A stretch of DNA of 30,162 bases from Priapulus caudatus (lineage: Eukaryota; Priapulida; Priapulimorpha; Priapulimorphida; Priapulidae), in NCBI RefSeq assembly GCF_000485595.1, contig NW_014577742.1:40863-71024 (forward strand). The letters are read 5' to 3'. The position numbers and the translations under genes are program-made. Shown piece by piece: positions 21,001 through 27,295 of the stretch; the first letter of the stretch is position 1, and each line of letters begins with the position of its first letter. The notes under the pieces were generated by a model. The model saw only the letters and a program-made list of their open reading frames with translations. It ran no database searches and was not told the origin of the DNA.

Positions 21001-24000
21001 GTTATGAACGTACAATTTCAGTCGTGCGTAGTGACACATTTGTTAGGCGCAGATATGCAGATACGCAGTTGCGTACACATCATTGTTAGGACAAAAAGTA
21101 CCTCGGGGTACTATCTGATATGTCGCTGCGTACCCTGCATTTTACCACCGTACCCTGACTTTCACACACACACTGTGACACAGTCTGTGAAACAGCAAAA
21201 ATATTGAGATTAATTGATGAATCATCAATTAATATGAATAATTTAAAAAAAATTAATAAAAGCTAGTAGTCTCGTAGTTTAATGGTATTATTGTAATACT
21301 ATCATTACCATAAATAAAAATGTAAAATGTGTCGTATATTGACATCAAATATAAAAAAATCCGCAATACCTTGCGGCGGTAATACCTCACCCACCAGTAT
21401 AGGGGAGAAGCATAAAATGTTGTCATCCACTAAAAATTATCATTTTTCTGCAAAACCATATGTATATGGTATTATGGTTCTGCATGATTTTCATGATCAG
21501 TTGGCTGAAAGTCAGGGTATGGTGTGACAATGCAGGGTACGCAGCGACATATCGTATAGTACCCCGAGGTACTTTCTGATATATCGAACCGTATACCCAG
21601 GGTACCCTCCGATAGTACCCTGGGGGACATAGACCCTATCAGTAGTCAAGCTCAGCTTATGATGACGGCATCCCTTTATTTTTTTAATTTCCTTTGATCT
21701 ATGAGTTATTTATACATTTAGAATTAATTTCTACATGTTACATAACAAAATTCGCAAGTATGTTGTACGGTTTTGTTCTATTTATTTATAATTATGTAAT
21801 GACATGTTATACCTGTTTCACATAATTTGAATTATGTTTATACTTACTTATTCATTTGTACTATTTTGTTGAACTTGTAAAGCCTCGGTCACAACGAGCC
21901 CACGACGCATTTGTGCCACGACACGACAGAAAATTTGGGCAAATCACGAGTGACCCACGACGTAGTCGTGTCGCACGACTGTAGCACGCGCATCCCACGA
22001 GTGAACCACAACCTGTTCACGTGAAAAACAGCCCCCGACAATGCCCGACAACTCACGACTGTCGCACGACTGACTTGCGACACACCCACAACATAACCAC
22101 GACATGTCTTTTTTTTCTGTCGCGTCCCCATCGCTAAACCATCTGATGTGTCGTAGTCCTTGTGACCACTCGAAATACATTTCGGACATGTTGCAAGATC
22201 TGGCCACGACAAATATTTTATGGGTCCACCACGACAAAATTTCGTACGATCCGTTGTGACCAGGGCTTACATGGAAAAATACAGAAAATGAATTCAAATC
22301 AAATCCATTTGTTTTTGTAATATAGGATTAATTCAAAATAAAAGGAGTAGATAGGCAGACTTTCTACTGTTTGCTTTATTTTGTTTGTTTAGCTGCTGGT
22401 AAAAGTGCAATCCCAGCGAGCAAATTTTGGCAGCACGCTTTCCTACCTGCTATATATTTATGTGTCAGTGCGCAGCGGCAGCCAGCGTTTGTTGCAGATT
22501 AGCCTGACCAGGCTGTGCGACGGATTGTCTATACAGCCTGACACCCTTCCATACAAAAAACCTATCACCTCTGCAGATCTAGATGAATAACTCTGTATAT
22601 CTCAAATAAAACTATTCTATTACCACCTTTGACTTGCCTTGTTTGAAATATGAACGTTAACTCACAGTTGTCCTGCTTCTAAACTAGAATGTATCTCTTA
22701 ATTCATGGTATAATCTGCTAATTCTCACAGCATATCAACTTTCCAATCAGCTTTACCCGCCATGTATACACTGCACATGAGTCAATGAAAGAGGGACACG
22801 GAAAACCCGAAACGGAAAAGACTAGCTAGAATATACTACAGAAATAGTACAATAGCTGCACGATGGCTCTCACGGCAATTATACACCAAAGCAAGTGAAA
22901 CGATGTTCACAAATGTCTGGGCCATTTGTAAAAACCTTAGATGCCATGTTCTCGGATGTAGGGGTGGTTTACATGAGGACCGCAGATCGTTTAATTTCCC
23001 TTGTACGATCCATTGCGGATTTTAGTCACAGTCGGAATGATAGCAAACATGGTGGCAAATTCATAAATTCGGTTGCATTCGTCTCAAAAAGTCGCTGTAA
23101 CCCCGTAACTACCCAGCGCATCGTAGCGCACTGATGGTTACAAGGAGGTGGACGTATACTGATTCATTTGGTATATCACATGTGTAGTGTTCTTTGGCGA
23201 TACTTGGTAAATAAGGCAACTACGTGTTTAGCTGCAGCCAAGGTTTGAGACGGTATTCTAATCCTAGCAATACCGTTTCTTGGAGCTAGTTGCAGATGAG
23301 CATTTGCAGGAAATTGTCGGCAATAATCTGGATCTGGATCTGGATAGTTTACTGCGTAGCCCACGGTTACGTGGATTATAACGCAGGGACATTCCGTAAG
23401 GAATTAACGTCCAGGGCTATAGCTAGCCATGAGGTGTGACCTAGCTTGGTGAGGTGGTAAGCCAGGTAGTTAGCCTTTTAGCCGAATGGCACTGAGGATG
23501 GTCACAGCCAGTTCCTTTGCGCCCTCAGTGGTTCTTTTACGTCCCCATTGGCTAGAATTTCTGGAGACGGGACCGCCATTTTACGTGGTCATCCGAGCCA
23601 CGGGAGATTCACAGTCTCCAATGTTGAGAGCCAGGTTTTTACACCTTGAGAAAATTCACTGGCCCTGCCGGGGTTTGAACTCGCAGCATTCAGTGGACAG
23701 TGCATGACGCCTACCACTGGGACACGGAGGCTCTCTATAATAGGTAACAGAGAGTATAGAAACATTAAGACTTTGGTAGTAAATAAATTTCGTATTTATT
23801 TCGCATTATATTTTATTGAAACGCTCCAAGTGCCTGTACTGTAGGCTGTGAGTAACCACACCGGCGGACATGTGCAACAACAAACAAACTCGAAATTGAA
23901 CAATGTAACATTTAAGAATAAATATGAAACAACACACAAGCCAAAAATACACATATTGTAAATAATTTAGTCTATCTGGATTTCCAATTTGTTACCATTG

Positions 24001-24084
24001 TAAAAACAACAACTAGTTTCGTATAACAGTAGAATCGGCTAGATTTATATGAATTTTCAACTTACTCGAACAAATAAGCGCCAT
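2879..24084 (-). CDS. PRPF19: Prp19 (PRPF19) pre-mRNA-processing factor, exons 1-10
   Basis: Prp19 is the tetrameric U-box E3 ubiquitin ligase and scaffold of the nuclear NineTeen complex, which acts in spliceosome activation and the DNA-damage response. Exons on this strand are 24066-24084, 20129-20278, 6196-6272, 5757-5963, 5014-5208, 4616-4691, 4105-4214, 3746-3901, 3254-3323 and 2879-3019. All introns are GT-AG and all phases join without a break, giving 400 codons plus one base. Order of domains: U-box (residues 1 to about 70), coiled coil for tetramerisation (about 75-135), Prp19 central region, then WD40 blades from about residue 217. The remaining 106 codons lie on the opposite strand at 289-467 and 1083-1224. 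With them the protein is 506 residues, against 504 in human. The start is the first ATG followed by the family N-terminus MALICSI. Intron 2 is 13.9 kb and filled by transposons. Confidence 0.95.
3254..3323 (-). CDS. PRPF19: Prp19 exon 9 (WD40)
   Basis: Reads [19 protein letters not shown], then SAPH, matching the Prp19 blade that begins YWAFSDI in human. The acceptor is GTTTTACAG and the donor is GTATGT. It is 70 bases and ends after one base of the Ala codon completed in exon 10. Confidence 0.93.
3746..3901 (-). CDS. PRPF19: Prp19 exon 8 (WD40)
   Basis: Encodes residues 279-330: [36 protein letters not shown] and [13 protein letters not shown]. Two WD40 motifs are visible (IKVW and the H-D-AVTG segment). 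The acceptor is TTGTTGCAG and the donor is GTACGA; both ends are phase 0. Codon use is more GC-rich than the flanking introns. Confidence 0.95.
4105..4214 (-). CDS. PRPF19: Prp19 exon 7 (WD40)
   Basis: Reads [18 protein letters not shown], then [18 protein letters not shown], a WD40 blade with the GH and inter-blade residues conserved. The acceptor is ATTTGCAG and the donor is GTAAGT. The phases fit exons 6 and 8. Reading past the donor leaves Prp19 similarity at once. Confidence 0.94.
4616..4691 (-). CDS. PRPF19: Prp19 exon 6 (start of WD40 propeller)
   Basis: Reads [15 protein letters not shown], then [10 protein letters not shown], matching the beginning of the first WD40 blade of Prp19. 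The acceptor is TGCTTACAG and the donor is GTAGCT. The exon starts in phase 0 and ends with one base, completing Gly with exon 7. Confidence 0.94.
5014..5208 (-). CDS. PRPF19: Prp19 exon 5 (central region)
   Basis: Encodes residues 152-216, including [31 protein letters not shown] and YKQIASHP. This is the conserved Prp19 region between the coiled coil and the WD40 propeller. The acceptor is CGTTGCAG and the donor is GTAAGC; both ends are phase 0. The preceding intron (5209-5756) contains tandem duplications described separately. Confidence 0.95.
5272..5660. repeat. Diverged tandem duplications inside Prp19 intron 4
   Basis: The segment starting GACTTACACTACTCCTGC at 5331 recurs at 5546 with small changes and is followed each time by a related CACACRAYAGCTGCRGTTAG stretch. 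A shorter motif, AACGCAGTG then CACAG, recurs at 5278 and 5407. The intron is otherwise without features. Confidence 0.7.
5757..5963 (-). CDS. PRPF19: Prp19 exon 4 (coiled-coil tetramerisation segment)
   Basis: Encodes residues 83-151, from [15 protein letters not shown] through [14 protein letters not shown] to [10 protein letters not shown]. This is nearly identical to the human coiled coil through which Prp19 forms a tetramer. The acceptor ends GCTAG, the donor is GTAAGT, and both ends are phase 0. No frame damage is seen. Confidence 0.95.
6196..6272 (-). CDS. PRPF19: Prp19 exon 3 (end of U-box, linker)
   Basis: Reads [19 protein letters not shown] then ILQDEW, the conserved stretch after the U-box. 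The acceptor is TTCACAG and the donor is GTATGG. The exon starts in phase 1 (G+CC makes Ala) and ends in phase 0, so it joins exon 4 (DAVMLHSF) cleanly. It is 77 bases, below usual ORF thresholds. Confidence 0.93.
6325..6628 (+). repeat. Probable 5' LTR of the BEL/Pao element
   Basis: Starts TGTTCGGAAGAG and ends near CTCCAACA, just before gag leader sequence. It contains a 27-bp tandem duplication at 6444-6470 and 6471-6497 (each with ATACGTGTCAGCA) and TATA-like AT-rich sequence near 6545-6560. Boundaries are inferred from the TG...CA ends only, because no 3' LTR is present for comparison. Confidence 0.5.
6631..6648 (+). other. Candidate primer-binding site of the BEL/Pao element
   Basis: TGGTCCTTCGAGCCGGAT follows the LTR end by two bases and starts with TGG, as expected for a site complementary to a tRNA 3' CCA end. 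I cannot assign the tRNA, and it may instead be conserved leader sequence of these elements. Confidence 0.35.
6717..7784 (+). pseudogene. BEL/Pao gag, first part, frameshifted
   Basis: An N-terminal charged coiled-coil stretch (from 6717, the first ATG) is followed by the DUF1759-type gag core at about 7135-7400 ([18 protein letters not shown]). A region ending in the first zinc-knuckle-like cluster follows ([16 protein letters not shown], 7732-7781). Frames change near 7015-7020 and again near 7395, so the gene is not open. The reading is cut at 7784 by the insertion and resumes at 16210. Confidence 0.85.
8040..10580 (+). mobile_element. Decayed hAT transposon, nested
   Basis: The left end CAGTGGCCCGGGAAAGTC and the inverse of the right end CAGGCCAGGGAAATC are related, and both ends contain GCGGGCC further in, consistent with hAT terminal inverted repeats. 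The flanking octamers AGAGATAC (8032-8039) and AGATAGAC (10581-10588) match at 6 of 8 positions, so the target duplication is uncertain. A broken hAT transposase reading lies inside. Confidence 0.6.
8750..10476 (+). pseudogene. hAT-family transposase pseudogene (GTF2IRD2/ZBED-related type)
   Basis: Fragments in changing frames match the order of this hAT group: [17 protein letters not shown] (about 8800), [13 protein letters not shown] (about 9205), [12 protein letters not shown] (about 9719), [19 protein letters not shown] (9774) and [20 protein letters not shown], then [18 protein letters not shown] (about 10095). A remnant of the C-terminal dimerisation region follows. Many shifts and stops make it inactive. 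The N-terminal BED zinc finger is not clearly seen. Confidence 0.75.
10581..11310. repeat. 730 bp repeat, copy 1
   Basis: Nearly identical to 20356-21092 over the whole length, starting AGATAGACTA and ending TTGTTAGAC. About 25 differences are seen and almost all are single-base insertions or deletions, with hardly any substitutions. The last 130 bases (from AACAAGAGCCGCACAG) also match 24474-24602. A short inner part (CACTTGAAGCGTTTCAATAA) is found in inverse at about 23813-23835. The block abuts the right end of the nested hAT element. Confidence 0.9.
11311..12480. other. Gene-free stretch inside the insertion with a polypyrimidine tract
   Basis: No coding similarity. Positions 11470-11620 are about 150 bases of almost pure C/T (CTCCCC and CCTCC clusters) followed by (TC)n at 11705-11740. 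The rest is AT-rich and unremarkable. Open frames here are low-complexity artefacts of the pyrimidine tract. Confidence 0.6.
12484..12545 (+). repeat. Dispersed repeat copy (TTTAACC...CGGGTCAAAAGG family)
   Basis: The motif TTTAACC, CTCCTCTTG, GGGTCAAAAGG, CCGACACT, CTCTTCGCATGTC is shared with 24970-25028 and with the right edge of the window at 30125-30162. The copies differ by small indels. The function is unknown; it looks like the edge of a dispersed element. Confidence 0.75.
12961..14865. mobile_element. Non-autonomous hAT-type transposon with 8-bp target duplication
   Basis: The left end TAGGGGTGCAACG and the inverse of the right end TAGTGGTGTAACGG are terminal inverted repeats. Both are followed inward by CGGTT-rich sequence (GGTTCGGTTCGGTTTTCGG; GGTTAACCGCGGTTAACCG). 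ATAGGCGG flanks both sides (12953-12960 and 14866-14873), the 8-bp duplication expected of hAT. No transposase frame is present. Inside are a perfect 16-bp inverted repeat (CTAGCTCTAGTAACTA near 13948 and its inverse near 14006) and the N gap. Confidence 0.9.
13208..13232. other. Assembly gap of 25 Ns
   Basis: Exactly 25 N characters inside the hAT-type MITE. A fixed number like this is normally a placeholder, so the real distance is unknown. Confidence 0.95.
15203..16130. other. CpG-rich then AT-rich stretch, no gene recognised
   Basis: 15230-15720 is CpG-rich with CCGCGG, CGCGCG and (CTG)5 at about 15472-15488. Long open frames here are Arg/Cys/Ala-rich on both strands and look like composition effects. 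15830-16130 is AT-rich and leads to the right inverted repeat of the 8.4 kb insertion. Confidence 0.5.
16210..16836 (+). pseudogene. BEL/Pao gag zinc knuckles and aspartic protease, frameshifted
   Basis: The gag reading resumes with GMTVEQRW, then a knuckle ([11 protein letters not shown]) and CGVSGC. In the first of these an expected Cys appears as Arg (LRFRC). A run of ten A at 16328-16337 is the site of a frame change. The protease active-site motif [12 protein letters not shown] is at about 16564-16600, the form typical of BEL/Pao retropepsins. Another frame change follows near 16600-16620, and a TAG ends the next frame at 16834. Confidence 0.85.
16847..18742 (+). pseudogene. BEL/Pao reverse transcriptase and RNase H, stop-interrupted
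   Basis: One frame runs from [10 protein letters not shown] through the RT palm ([45 protein letters not shown]) to the YVDD box at 17810-17821. It goes on to RNase H ([38 protein letters not shown]). In-frame stops fall at 17801 (TAG), 17915 (TAG), 18230 (TGA), 18659 (TAA) and 18740 (TGA). No frameshift is needed across this 1.9 kb, unlike gag. The catalytic aspartates are still present. Confidence 0.92.
18743..20053 (+). pseudogene. BEL/Pao integrase, frameshifted and 3' truncated
   Basis: The HHCC zinc-binding module ([29 protein letters not shown]) lies near 19255-19400. The catalytic core has [10 protein letters not shown] (first Asp), [11 protein letters not shown] (second Asp) and [17 protein letters not shown] (Glu). 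A T9 run at 19408-19416 marks a frame change between the two, and there is another near 19020. After [16 protein letters not shown] and PNHFLIGQ the C-terminal domain stops being recognisable, and the sequence runs into Prp19 intron DNA. Confidence 0.88.
20129..20278 (-). CDS. PRPF19: Prp19 exon 2 (U-box core)
   Basis: Encodes residues 7-56, including [32 protein letters not shown] and LIDVK, the U-box fold that binds the E2 ubiquitin-conjugating enzyme. The acceptor is TTTTCCTTTCAG and the donor is GTAATT. Two bases begin the exon (completing Ile) and one base ends it (phase 1), matching exons 1 and 3. The exon is separated from exon 3 by the transposon-filled intron 2. Confidence 0.95.
20356..21092. 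repeat. 730 bp repeat, copy 2, in Prp19 intron 1
   Basis: Matches 10581-11310 end to end with differences that are almost entirely one-base indels. It ends directly before the MITE at 21097. Like copy 1 it contains the AACAAGAGCCGCACAG subunit (20955-21082). Confidence 0.9.
21097..21573. mobile_element. MITE with about 68 bp terminal inverted repeats
   Basis: The left end AGTACCTCGGGGTACTAT and the right end, its inverse, continue inward together through GATATGTCGCTGCGTACCCT and the CCCTGACTTTC segment. The AGTACC/GGTACT tip is itself palindromic. The interior is AT-rich with no coding content. A clear target duplication was not found; AAA/TTT bases at the tips extend the inverted repeat instead. 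Confidence 0.85.
21876..22271. mobile_element. MITE with TGTAAAGCCTCGGTCACAACG ends
   Basis: The left end TGTAAAGCC, GGTCACAACG and the right end, its inverse (CGTTGTGACC, GGCTTACA), differ at two or three positions. The interior is rich in CACGAC/GTCGTG words, so much of it is self-complementary. Open frames across it on the minus strand are a by-product of this structure. Confidence 0.8.
22417..22545 (-). repeat. Dispersed repeat, inverse of 12590-12735
   Basis: GCACGCTTTCCTACCTGC, ATATATTTATGTGTC and CCAGCGTTTGTTG match the inverse of 12640-12725. The following GACCAGGCTGTGCGACGG, ATTGTCTATAC matches 13540-13570 within the hAT-type MITE. A related piece (GCAGATGAGCATTTGCAGG, AAATT, TCGGCAATAAT) lies at about 23290-23325. 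Confidence 0.7.
23400..23735 (-). mobile_element. tRNA-derived SINE
   Basis: On the minus strand the head begins near 23732 with GCCTCCGTGTCCCAGTGG. It has an A-box-like TGTCCCAGTGGTAGG (23711-23725) and a B-box-like GAGTTCAAACC (23672-23682), about 30 bases apart as in tRNA genes. The acceptor arm does not pair, so it is not a tRNA gene. A non-tRNA body follows to about 23400. I do not recognise the family. Confidence 0.6.
24066..24084 (-). CDS. PRPF19: Prp19 exon 1 (start codon, U-box beginning)
   Basis: A 19-base coding exon reads M-A-L-I-C-S plus one base, followed by a strong donor GTAAGT. The split codon completes to Ile with exon 2, giving the conserved Prp19 N-terminus before SNEVPE. 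It is too short for ORF finding; it was located by matching phase and the known family start. An ATG 15 bases upstream (24097-24099) is out of frame and would give a short upstream reading frame. Confidence 0.9.
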
Positions 24085-24089
24085 TTTGC
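24078..24089 (-). promoter_or_regulatory. YY1-like motif overlapping the Prp19 start codon
   Basis: On the gene strand the start context is CAAAATGGCGCT, which fits the YY1 core AANATGGCG that often overlaps the initiator ATG of housekeeping genes. The same bases give a good translation-start context (A at -3, G at +4). Confidence 0.4.
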
Positions 24090-24100
24090 ACATACATGTG

Positions 24101-24108
24101 TCACGTGA
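24101..24108. promoter_or_regulatory. Palindromic E-box TCACGTGA upstream of the Prp19 start
   Basis: TCACGTGA lies 17 bases upstream of the Prp19 ATG. CACGTG within TCACGTGA is the preferred site of bHLH-zip factors of the USF/MITF/TFEB type. Its closeness to the start codon suggests a position at or near the transcription start, but I have no transcript evidence. Confidence 0.4.
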
Positions 24109-24149
24109 CCATTCAGTGGCATTGCGGCGACGACTGTAAGGACGATGAC

Positions 24150-24260
24150 TATATGCTTTTATTTATTTATTCATTTATTTGTCTTATTTATTCTTACATA
24201 TTTATATTATTTCTTACATATTTATATTTATATTTTTGTGTTCTATTTGTGTTCAGCAAG
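24150..24260. repeat. AT-rich simple repeat upstream of Prp19 exon 1
   Basis: ATTTATTT and TATATTTATAT tracts begin about 70 bases upstream of the Prp19 start codon. They may be the tail of a degraded retroposon or an AT-rich promoter-flanking stretch. Confidence 0.6.
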
Positions 24261-24473
24261 TGCACTGCTGCAGTTTCTTTTTTTTTAAGTTCATTTTCTT
24301 TTATTGCCAACTTTCTGGAAACCTATTTTTAATTTCAAAGGAAGTTATGCTGAGTAACCTCCTGCCCCTCCACACCTAATGTATTTTAAGCTCTTGATGT
24401 ATATTTATAGATCAATTTACTCCAGGTAAAATGAAGACATATGAGCTATGTGAACCGCTTACCAACACAGACA

Positions 24474-24602
24474 AACAAGAGCCGCAGAGCGACTGGGCTC
24501 ATCTGAGTGTGTTGCTACGGTTATTAACGTAAAATTTCAGTCGTGCGTAGTGACATATTTGTTAGGCGCAGATATGCAGATACGCAGTTGCGTACACATA
24601 AT
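24474..24602 (+). repeat. Third copy of the AACAAGAGCCGC repeat subunit
   Basis: AACAAGAGCCGCAGAGCGAC through GATACGCAGTTGCGTACACA matches the last 130 bases of both 730 bp repeats, but with real substitutions. It shows the subunit is a dispersed family. A shorter related piece (CAAGTGCCGCAGAGCGAC) starts at 29477. Confidence 0.8.
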
Positions 24603-24821
24603 TTCAGCAATCTTCTGCATTCTGCATACCTCCCAAATCCCATTGGTTGATACAAATCGCGTGCCTGAAACTTCTGTTTCATGGTGAATCGTGACCATAA
24701 CCCTATTTAAAAAAAATAAGAAAGTTATTTGTTGTAAATAAATCATGTAAATATTTGCCTTAATTGGAAAGAAATAGTTAAATGGATAAAGATAGAAAAA
24801 TACAGAAAACAGATAAATAAT

Positions 24822-24897
24822 AAAAAATCTGATGGGATTCGATCCAAGGACCTTTGAGCCGTAATCCTGTGCTGTAGCCGTTGGGCTATCGAGGCAT
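24822..24897 (-). repeat. tRNA-like sequence with pol III boxes (SINE head or pseudo-tRNA)
   Basis: On the minus strand TGCCTCGATAGCCCAACGGC gives an A box, and GGATCGAATCCC at 24834-24845 gives a B box, with TTTTTT just after. The middle contains ATTACGG, as in the anticodon loop of tRNA-Arg(ACG), but the stem does not pair (CAGGA against TCAAA). It is therefore a tRNA-derived repeat, not a working tRNA. Confidence 0.6.
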
Positions 24898-24969
24898 ATT
24901 GTCTTTCCAGATTATGGATGTTCCATGAATATGAGAACACTGACATCATTGAGGCAGTTCAGGAATCCA

Positions 24970-25028
24970 TGTTTAACCCTCCTCTTGCGGGTCAAAAGGT
25001 TATCCGACACTTACTCTTCGCATGTCAG
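24970..25028 (+). repeat. Dispersed repeat copy (TTTAACC...GGGTCAAAAGG family)
   Basis: TTTAACCCTCCTCTTGCGGG, TCAAAAGGTTATCCGACACT and CTCTTCGCATGTCAGCA match 12484-12545 and 30125-30162. It is the most complete of the three copies. It leads into another dispersed repeat at 25140-25510. Confidence 0.75.
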
Positions 25029-25139
25029 CAGAAAGTACATTTCATGGTCCTTTCAATAAAGCCATAAAAATGGTAGGTCACTGCTGAAACAAAAAAGTTT
25101 TTCAATCGCTCCGTCAGACCATGTCCTCAGGAAATGTCT

Positions 25140-25510
25140 AAAATCTGCACTGTGCCCCATTGACCTTTGACAACCAATTTCGGCACAGCGATGGTTTTTC
25201 CTACCATGATACTATACACCAACTATCACAAGCCTAGGTCAAGCCGTTTAGATTTGTGCCGCAATTCTGCATTTCCTCCCTATACCTTAAGTTAAGGAGG
25301 GAATGTTCGCCCTTCTTTTACACCTCTTGACCTTTGACCTTTGACCCCCCAGCTTCGACATCCTAACTCGTTTTCGGATTACCCCTCCCCACGTCCCGAA
25401 TATCGTGACCGTACGTCGAGCGGTTAAGATTTGTGCCCAACTGTTGACGGACGGCCGGACGGACAATCATGCGATTCTACAAGCTGCATCTGACTACGTC
25501 AGATGAGCTA
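25140..25510 (+). repeat. Dispersed repeat with internal duplication, ACGGACGGCC segment
   Basis: Two related halves each contain TTGACCTTTGAC and, about 100 bases on, GCCGTTTAGATTTGTGCC or GCGGTTAAGATTTGTGCC. The end reads GGACGGCCGGACGGACAATC, then a short hairpin CATCTGACTACGTCAGATG (25487-25505). No coding capacity. Confidence 0.6.
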
Positions 25511-26570
25511 AAAAACTAATACAAATTTAAAGACATTAAAAACGTTTATTAAACTTATAGAAAAGTTCTAGTATGCAGCAGATCAACATAACATAAATAT
25601 GCAAGCGAATTTTCAATATCTTACAACACACAATTACAAGGGCTATAATCACAATACATGTACATCCTTGAATTATACCCGATGCTATCCAACGATTGTT
25701 AATATCTACAGATATAACCGTAGCGCGTGCAACTAAAGCTGTAGACAGACAAGCAAGACAATTCCTGCGAAATTTCTAATAGATTGTTAGAGCTATTGCA
25801 AAAGCAATGACATGGAGTAAGATGCCATCCAATTACAACAAATTATTGTTTTGTAAACTAGTTCAACCTAGAGCATGCAATTCCAGCAATCTACTTACAG
25901 CTTGTCCACGATTTAAAGCCTATGAGCTTATAATAGGACATTTTACATAATAAACTACAGACACATTTCATTAAAACAATATATTCAAACAATAGTGAGG
26001 ATAGTGCAGAGCAATGCCAACAATGTTTAGAAACTGGCATTACTGCAATGAATATTTGTGCTTATGTTAAACAGCATTACCTCAGCAAAGACTCACACAT
26101 CTCTCTCGATGTGCAATACTATAGTCAGGAAGGAAACATTGTTTACTGGCACACACTTTTATATCAGTTATCATCGCAAATTCTCGGAGTTACAAACGAA
26201 ATCTTGAAAGCCCTATTAAATGCTGTACAACGTATTGTGTGAATTGTATGTGCTCAACTCCCTGCATCCATGAAAATACAGTCTTAGCTAGCTGCCACAA
26301 TCATATAAAGGAATGCCAGCTGGTGACCAATATCTACTTACAGATAAGGGCATTGCGCCAGGAGTGTATAATAGAGATTATACATCAGACCTATGTTATA
26401 CACTCACGATAATATCAGTACGTCTCAACCAATAAGACATTCCAATATAAGAAGAGGGTCCCACCAAGTATCACATTCCAATCACACAAGGAAAGATCAC
26501 CTTGTGCCACATTCCTTCCGCACAGAACTGAAGCTCTACCCTGCATACCACTCCTACATGGGTCAAAATC
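25511..26570. other. AT-rich DNA between Prp19 and UBE2Z, no gene recognised
   Basis: No coding similarity on either strand. Part may be UBE2Z 3' UTR, since that gene ends at 27134 and transcribes toward lower coordinates. A 64-codon open frame at 26048-26242 has no recognisable features. Confidence 0.5.
25545..25550 (-). terminator. Candidate polyadenylation signal for UBE2Z
   Basis: AATAAA on the minus strand, about 1.6 kb downstream of the UBE2Z stop. It would imply a long 3' UTR that includes dispersed repeats (26575-26760). No closer clear signal was found, but this is a short motif in AT-rich DNA. Confidence 0.25.
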
Positions 26571-26574
26571 CTAA

Positions 26575-26760
26575 GGGGCCCGAGGGCCCGATACCCGTAT
26601 TCTAAGGCTCGGGCCTGACATTGCTAATACTAGCAAGCCCGACGGGCCCTTAGAAAATCCATCCCCAGCATGCAAAACCGTCCCCGGCCTGTAAAATTTG
26701 CCTGGCGGGCCTGTAAAATCCCTTACCTACAGGGCCGATGGGCCTGTAAATTTTCAAACT
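26575..26760. repeat. GGGCCC-rich palindromic repeat
   Basis: GGGGCCCGAGGGCCCGATAC, GGCTCGGGCCTGAC, CCCGACGGGCCC and three GGCCTGTAAAAT/GGCCTGTAAATT units lie within 185 bases. The mix of self-complementary GGGCCC words and short tandem units suggests a degraded MITE or fold-back element. Ends were not defined. Confidence 0.45.
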
Positions 26761-27133
26761 GATTTCTACCCCTGCTCATACATTCCTACATCTTACCACA
26801 TGGACATTAAGCCTGTGTAACATCACTGTCGTACAACCAAGGTACCATCTCATAACGATTATATCACATCTCACACTCACTCGTATCACACACGTGCTGA
26901 CACAACTCTATAACACCAGGGCCATAGCTAACCAGGGAAGGAGAGGGGGGCAAGATACATATACTATTTCATGGTCAGTGGCAAACTGCACACAGTTCGG
27001 CACAACTGCCAAAAATCAAACTGCACGTGGCTCCCCCCCCCCACCAAGCAAAATGAGTTAGCTATGCCCCTGAACGCTCATATTACACAATAGGTGGCGC
27101 CACCTATGTACCCTGCCTTCTGATTCCGGATTA

Positions 27134-27295
27134 TCAACTATTTGTGTTGTCGTGCTCGGAGATGTCCTCGCTGCTGGTGTCGCCATCTGATGACTTCTCA
27201 TTGCGACGTTCTTCCTCTAGCCTTGTCTTGATCTTCTGTAGCCGCGTCTGTGGTGCCGTGAAATCAAACTTTCCTCGCCGCTCGCCAAATGGGTC
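27134..27295 (-). CDS. UBE2Z: UBE2Z last coding exon
   Basis: Reads [20 protein letters not shown], then [19 protein letters not shown] and a Ser/Glu/Asp-rich tail ending with TGA at 27134-27136. Human UBE2Z ends with a similar DPFGEKRGHFDY core and acidic Ser tail. The acceptor is TACGTCAG. Confidence 0.92.
   Translation of the reverse strand, partial: DPFGERRGKFDFTAPQTRLQKIKTRLEEERRNEKSSDGDTSSEDISEHDNTNS

Noticed and set aside
21889-22297. Minus-strand open frames of 107 and 117 codons
   Set aside because: They fall entirely within, or barely beyond, a self-complementary MITE in Prp19 intron 1.
24822-24897. A functional tRNA-Arg gene
   Set aside because: Pol III boxes are present, but the anticodon stem does not pair and the acceptor stem is poor, so it is tRNA-derived only.
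25140-25510. A coding gene or regulatory element in the GACCTTTGACC region
   Set aside because: No open frame of note, and the two-half repetitive layout indicates a dispersed repeat.
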